Positions 5,956 through 6,577 of a stretch of 6,577 nucleotides of DNA are shown here, piece by piece. Each line of letters opens with the position of its first letter. The first letter of the stretch is position 1. The DNA lies in NCBI GenBank assembly GCA_030614645.1, contig JAUWTR010000103.1, forward strand, positions 1 to 6,577. Reading direction: 5' to 3'. Position numbers and translations under genes: made by a program. The notes beneath the pieces were generated by a model. That model saw only the letters and a list, made by a program, of their open reading frames with translations. It searched no databases and was not told the DNA's origin. Origin of the DNA: Candidatus Aminicenantota bacterium. GTDB lineage: Bacteria; Acidobacteriota; Aminicenantia; Aminicenantales; Aminicenantaceae.

Positions 5956-6486
5956 ATGGAAGATCTTTCTTTACACATTCTGGATATTGTCGAAAATTCT
6001 GTGGCAGCAAAGGCAGATAAAATCAAAATATGCATAACAGAAGATATAAAGAATGATTTGCTGTCTGTCGAAATCAGCGACAATGGGATAGGCATGGATG
6101 AAGAAACTAAAAAACAGGTGCTTGATCCCTTTTACACAACTAAGACAGTCCGCCAATTTGGTTTAGGTTTGCCTCTTTTGTCAGAAGCAGCCAAAGCAGC
6201 GAATGGTCTCCTTTCCATTCAATCTAAAAAAGGAGAGGGGACCAGGATCAAAGCAAATTTTCAGCATAGTCATATCGACCGCAGGCCTTTAGGTGATATC
6301 GCCCAAACGATTTTGACTATTGTAATTGGAAACTCTGAGATCGATTTAATCTTTGTGTTTAAAAAAAATGGTTTTAAGTATATTTTGGATACAAGAAAAA
6401 TTAAGGTTCAACTCTGGGAAACACCCCTAAATTCTCCTGCTGGGATTAGAAAAATCAGGGAGGATTTAAAAAAATTACATTTTTAG
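5956..6486 (+). CDS. Histidine-kinase-like GHKL ATPase domain protein without phosphoacceptor domain
   Basis: This is a soluble protein made of one histidine-kinase-type ATPase domain plus a C-terminal extension. The N-box is ILDIVENSVAAKA (N14). G1 is DNGIGM (D42). An F-box-like DPFYTTK follows (57-63), then a G2 box, FGLGLPLL (68-75), and a final GEGT segment. ATP binding is therefore very likely. No HisKA dimerisation helix pair, sensor domain or membrane helix precedes it, since the domain starts at residue 1. About 70 residues follow the ATPase core, from HIDRRPLGD onward, with no fold I recognise. The gene begins 5 bases after the PHP gene and has no strong Shine-Dalgarno sequence, so coupling is likely. 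It is a different subtype from the RsbW-like ATPase at 3056-3502. It could phosphorylate a partner in trans or act only as an ATP-driven switch. Confidence 0.87.
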   Translation: MEDLSLHILDIVENSVAAKADKIKICITEDIKNDLLSVEISDNGIGMDEETKKQVLDPFYTTKTVRQFGLGLPLLSEAAKAANGLLSIQSKKGEGTRIKANFQHSHIDRRPLGDIAQTILTIVIGNSEIDLIFVFKKNGFKYILDTRKIKVQLWETPLNSPAGIRKIREDLKKLHF

Positions 6487-6514
6487 ATTTACGATGTTAA
6501 TTGATTCTATTTTC

Positions 6515-6542
6515 TTTACTAAAGAATTGATATTCTTATAAT
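6515..6542 (+). promoter_or_regulatory. Candidate sigma-A-type promoter
   Basis: A perfect -10 hexamer TATAAT lies at 6537-6542, with TTTACT at 6515-6520 as the -35 element (four of six consensus positions) and a 16-base spacer. Transcription would start near 6549, just before the ribosome binding site, giving a leader of about 15 bases. It lies in the largest gap of the window (78 bases), where a new transcription unit is expected. The surrounding DNA is very AT-rich, so a chance match is possible. Confidence 0.5.
6522..6537. repeat. 16-bp inverted repeat in promoter spacer, candidate operator
   Basis: AAGAAT and ATTCTT form a perfect 6-bp inverted repeat separated by TGAT. It falls almost exactly between the proposed -35 and -10 hexamers, a position where a bound dimeric regulator would block RNA polymerase. 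It does not match the Rex consensus (TTGTGAA-N4-TTCACAA), and I do not recognise the family. The half-site is AT-rich, so chance is a real alternative. Confidence 0.35.
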
Positions 6543-6550
6543 AATATATA

Positions 6551-6556
6551 AAGGAG
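6551..6556 (+). promoter_or_regulatory. Strong ribosome binding site for a TTG-started gene
   Basis: AAGGAG at 6551-6556 is a near-ideal Shine-Dalgarno sequence, 8 bases ahead of TTG at 6565. It is the strongest such site in the window, and it decides the start of the gene that runs off the end. Confidence 0.75.
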
Positions 6557-6564
6557 ATATTTTA

Positions 6565-6577
6565 TTGCCCAAAAAAG
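6565..6577 (+). CDS. Start of a 3'-truncated gene, possibly NuoE/HydC-like hydrogenase subunit
   Basis: Only four codons are visible (TTG start, then Pro-Lys-Lys), followed by the window end. The call as a gene rests on the strong AAGGAG site at good spacing and on the promoter upstream. The identity is inferred only from context. In related clusters the PHP and histidine-kinase-like ATPase genes are commonly followed by the NuoE-like 2Fe-2S subunit of a trimeric FeFe hydrogenase. The visible residues neither support nor exclude this. Confidence 0.5.

Noticed and set aside
6522..6537. Identification of the inverted repeat as a Rex (NADH-sensing) operator.
   Set aside because: The half-sites AAGAAT/ATTCTT do not fit TTGTGAA/TTCACAA; only the N4 spacing is shared.

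Overview
The window is a single-strand, gene-dense stretch from an AT-leaning anaerobic bacterium. All genes lie on the + strand, with gaps of 1 to 78 bases and two 4-base ATGA overlaps. The content is hydrogen metabolism. A NiFe hydrogenase of the heterodisulfide-reductase-linked Mvh type (group 3c) is followed by a cluster of the kind usually found beside electron-bifurcating FeFe hydrogenases. That mixture fits fermentative or syntrophic anaerobes such as Clostridia-like Firmicutes, Atribacterota or Thermotogota-like lineages. I cannot fix the phylum from the sequence alone.

Region 1 (1-2646) holds the NiFe hydrogenase: the small subunit (MvhG-like, with its N-terminus cut off by the window edge), the large subunit (MvhA-like, with all four nickel-site cysteines and an uncleaved C-terminal tail), and a maturation endopeptidase that would remove that tail. 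The electron-transfer partners (MvhD, HdrABC) are not visible and would be expected upstream.

Region 2 (2697-6486) is a compact six-gene module: DRTGG protein, RsbW-like ATPase, an FeFe-hydrogenase-like iron-sulfur protein, second DRTGG protein, PHP-domain metallo-phosphoesterase, and histidine-kinase-like ATPase. The hydrogenase-like protein keeps the four cysteines that hold an H-cluster, but it has Ala where catalytic enzymes have the proton-relay Cys. It looks more like a sensor of the HydS type than a turnover enzyme. With two stand-alone GHKL ATPase domains and a phosphoesterase, the module reads as a candidate redox or H2-sensing switch. This functional reading is inference.

Region 3 (6487-6577) is a short AT-rich spacer. 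It has a good sigma-A-type promoter, a 16-bp inverted repeat filling the promoter spacer, and a strong ribosome binding site ahead of a TTG-started gene that runs off the window. By analogy with related clusters this gene may be the NuoE-like subunit of a trimeric FeFe hydrogenase. If so, the module would sit between a NiFe and an FeFe hydrogenase operon, placed to coordinate the two. No RNA genes, mobile elements or CRISPR arrays were seen.
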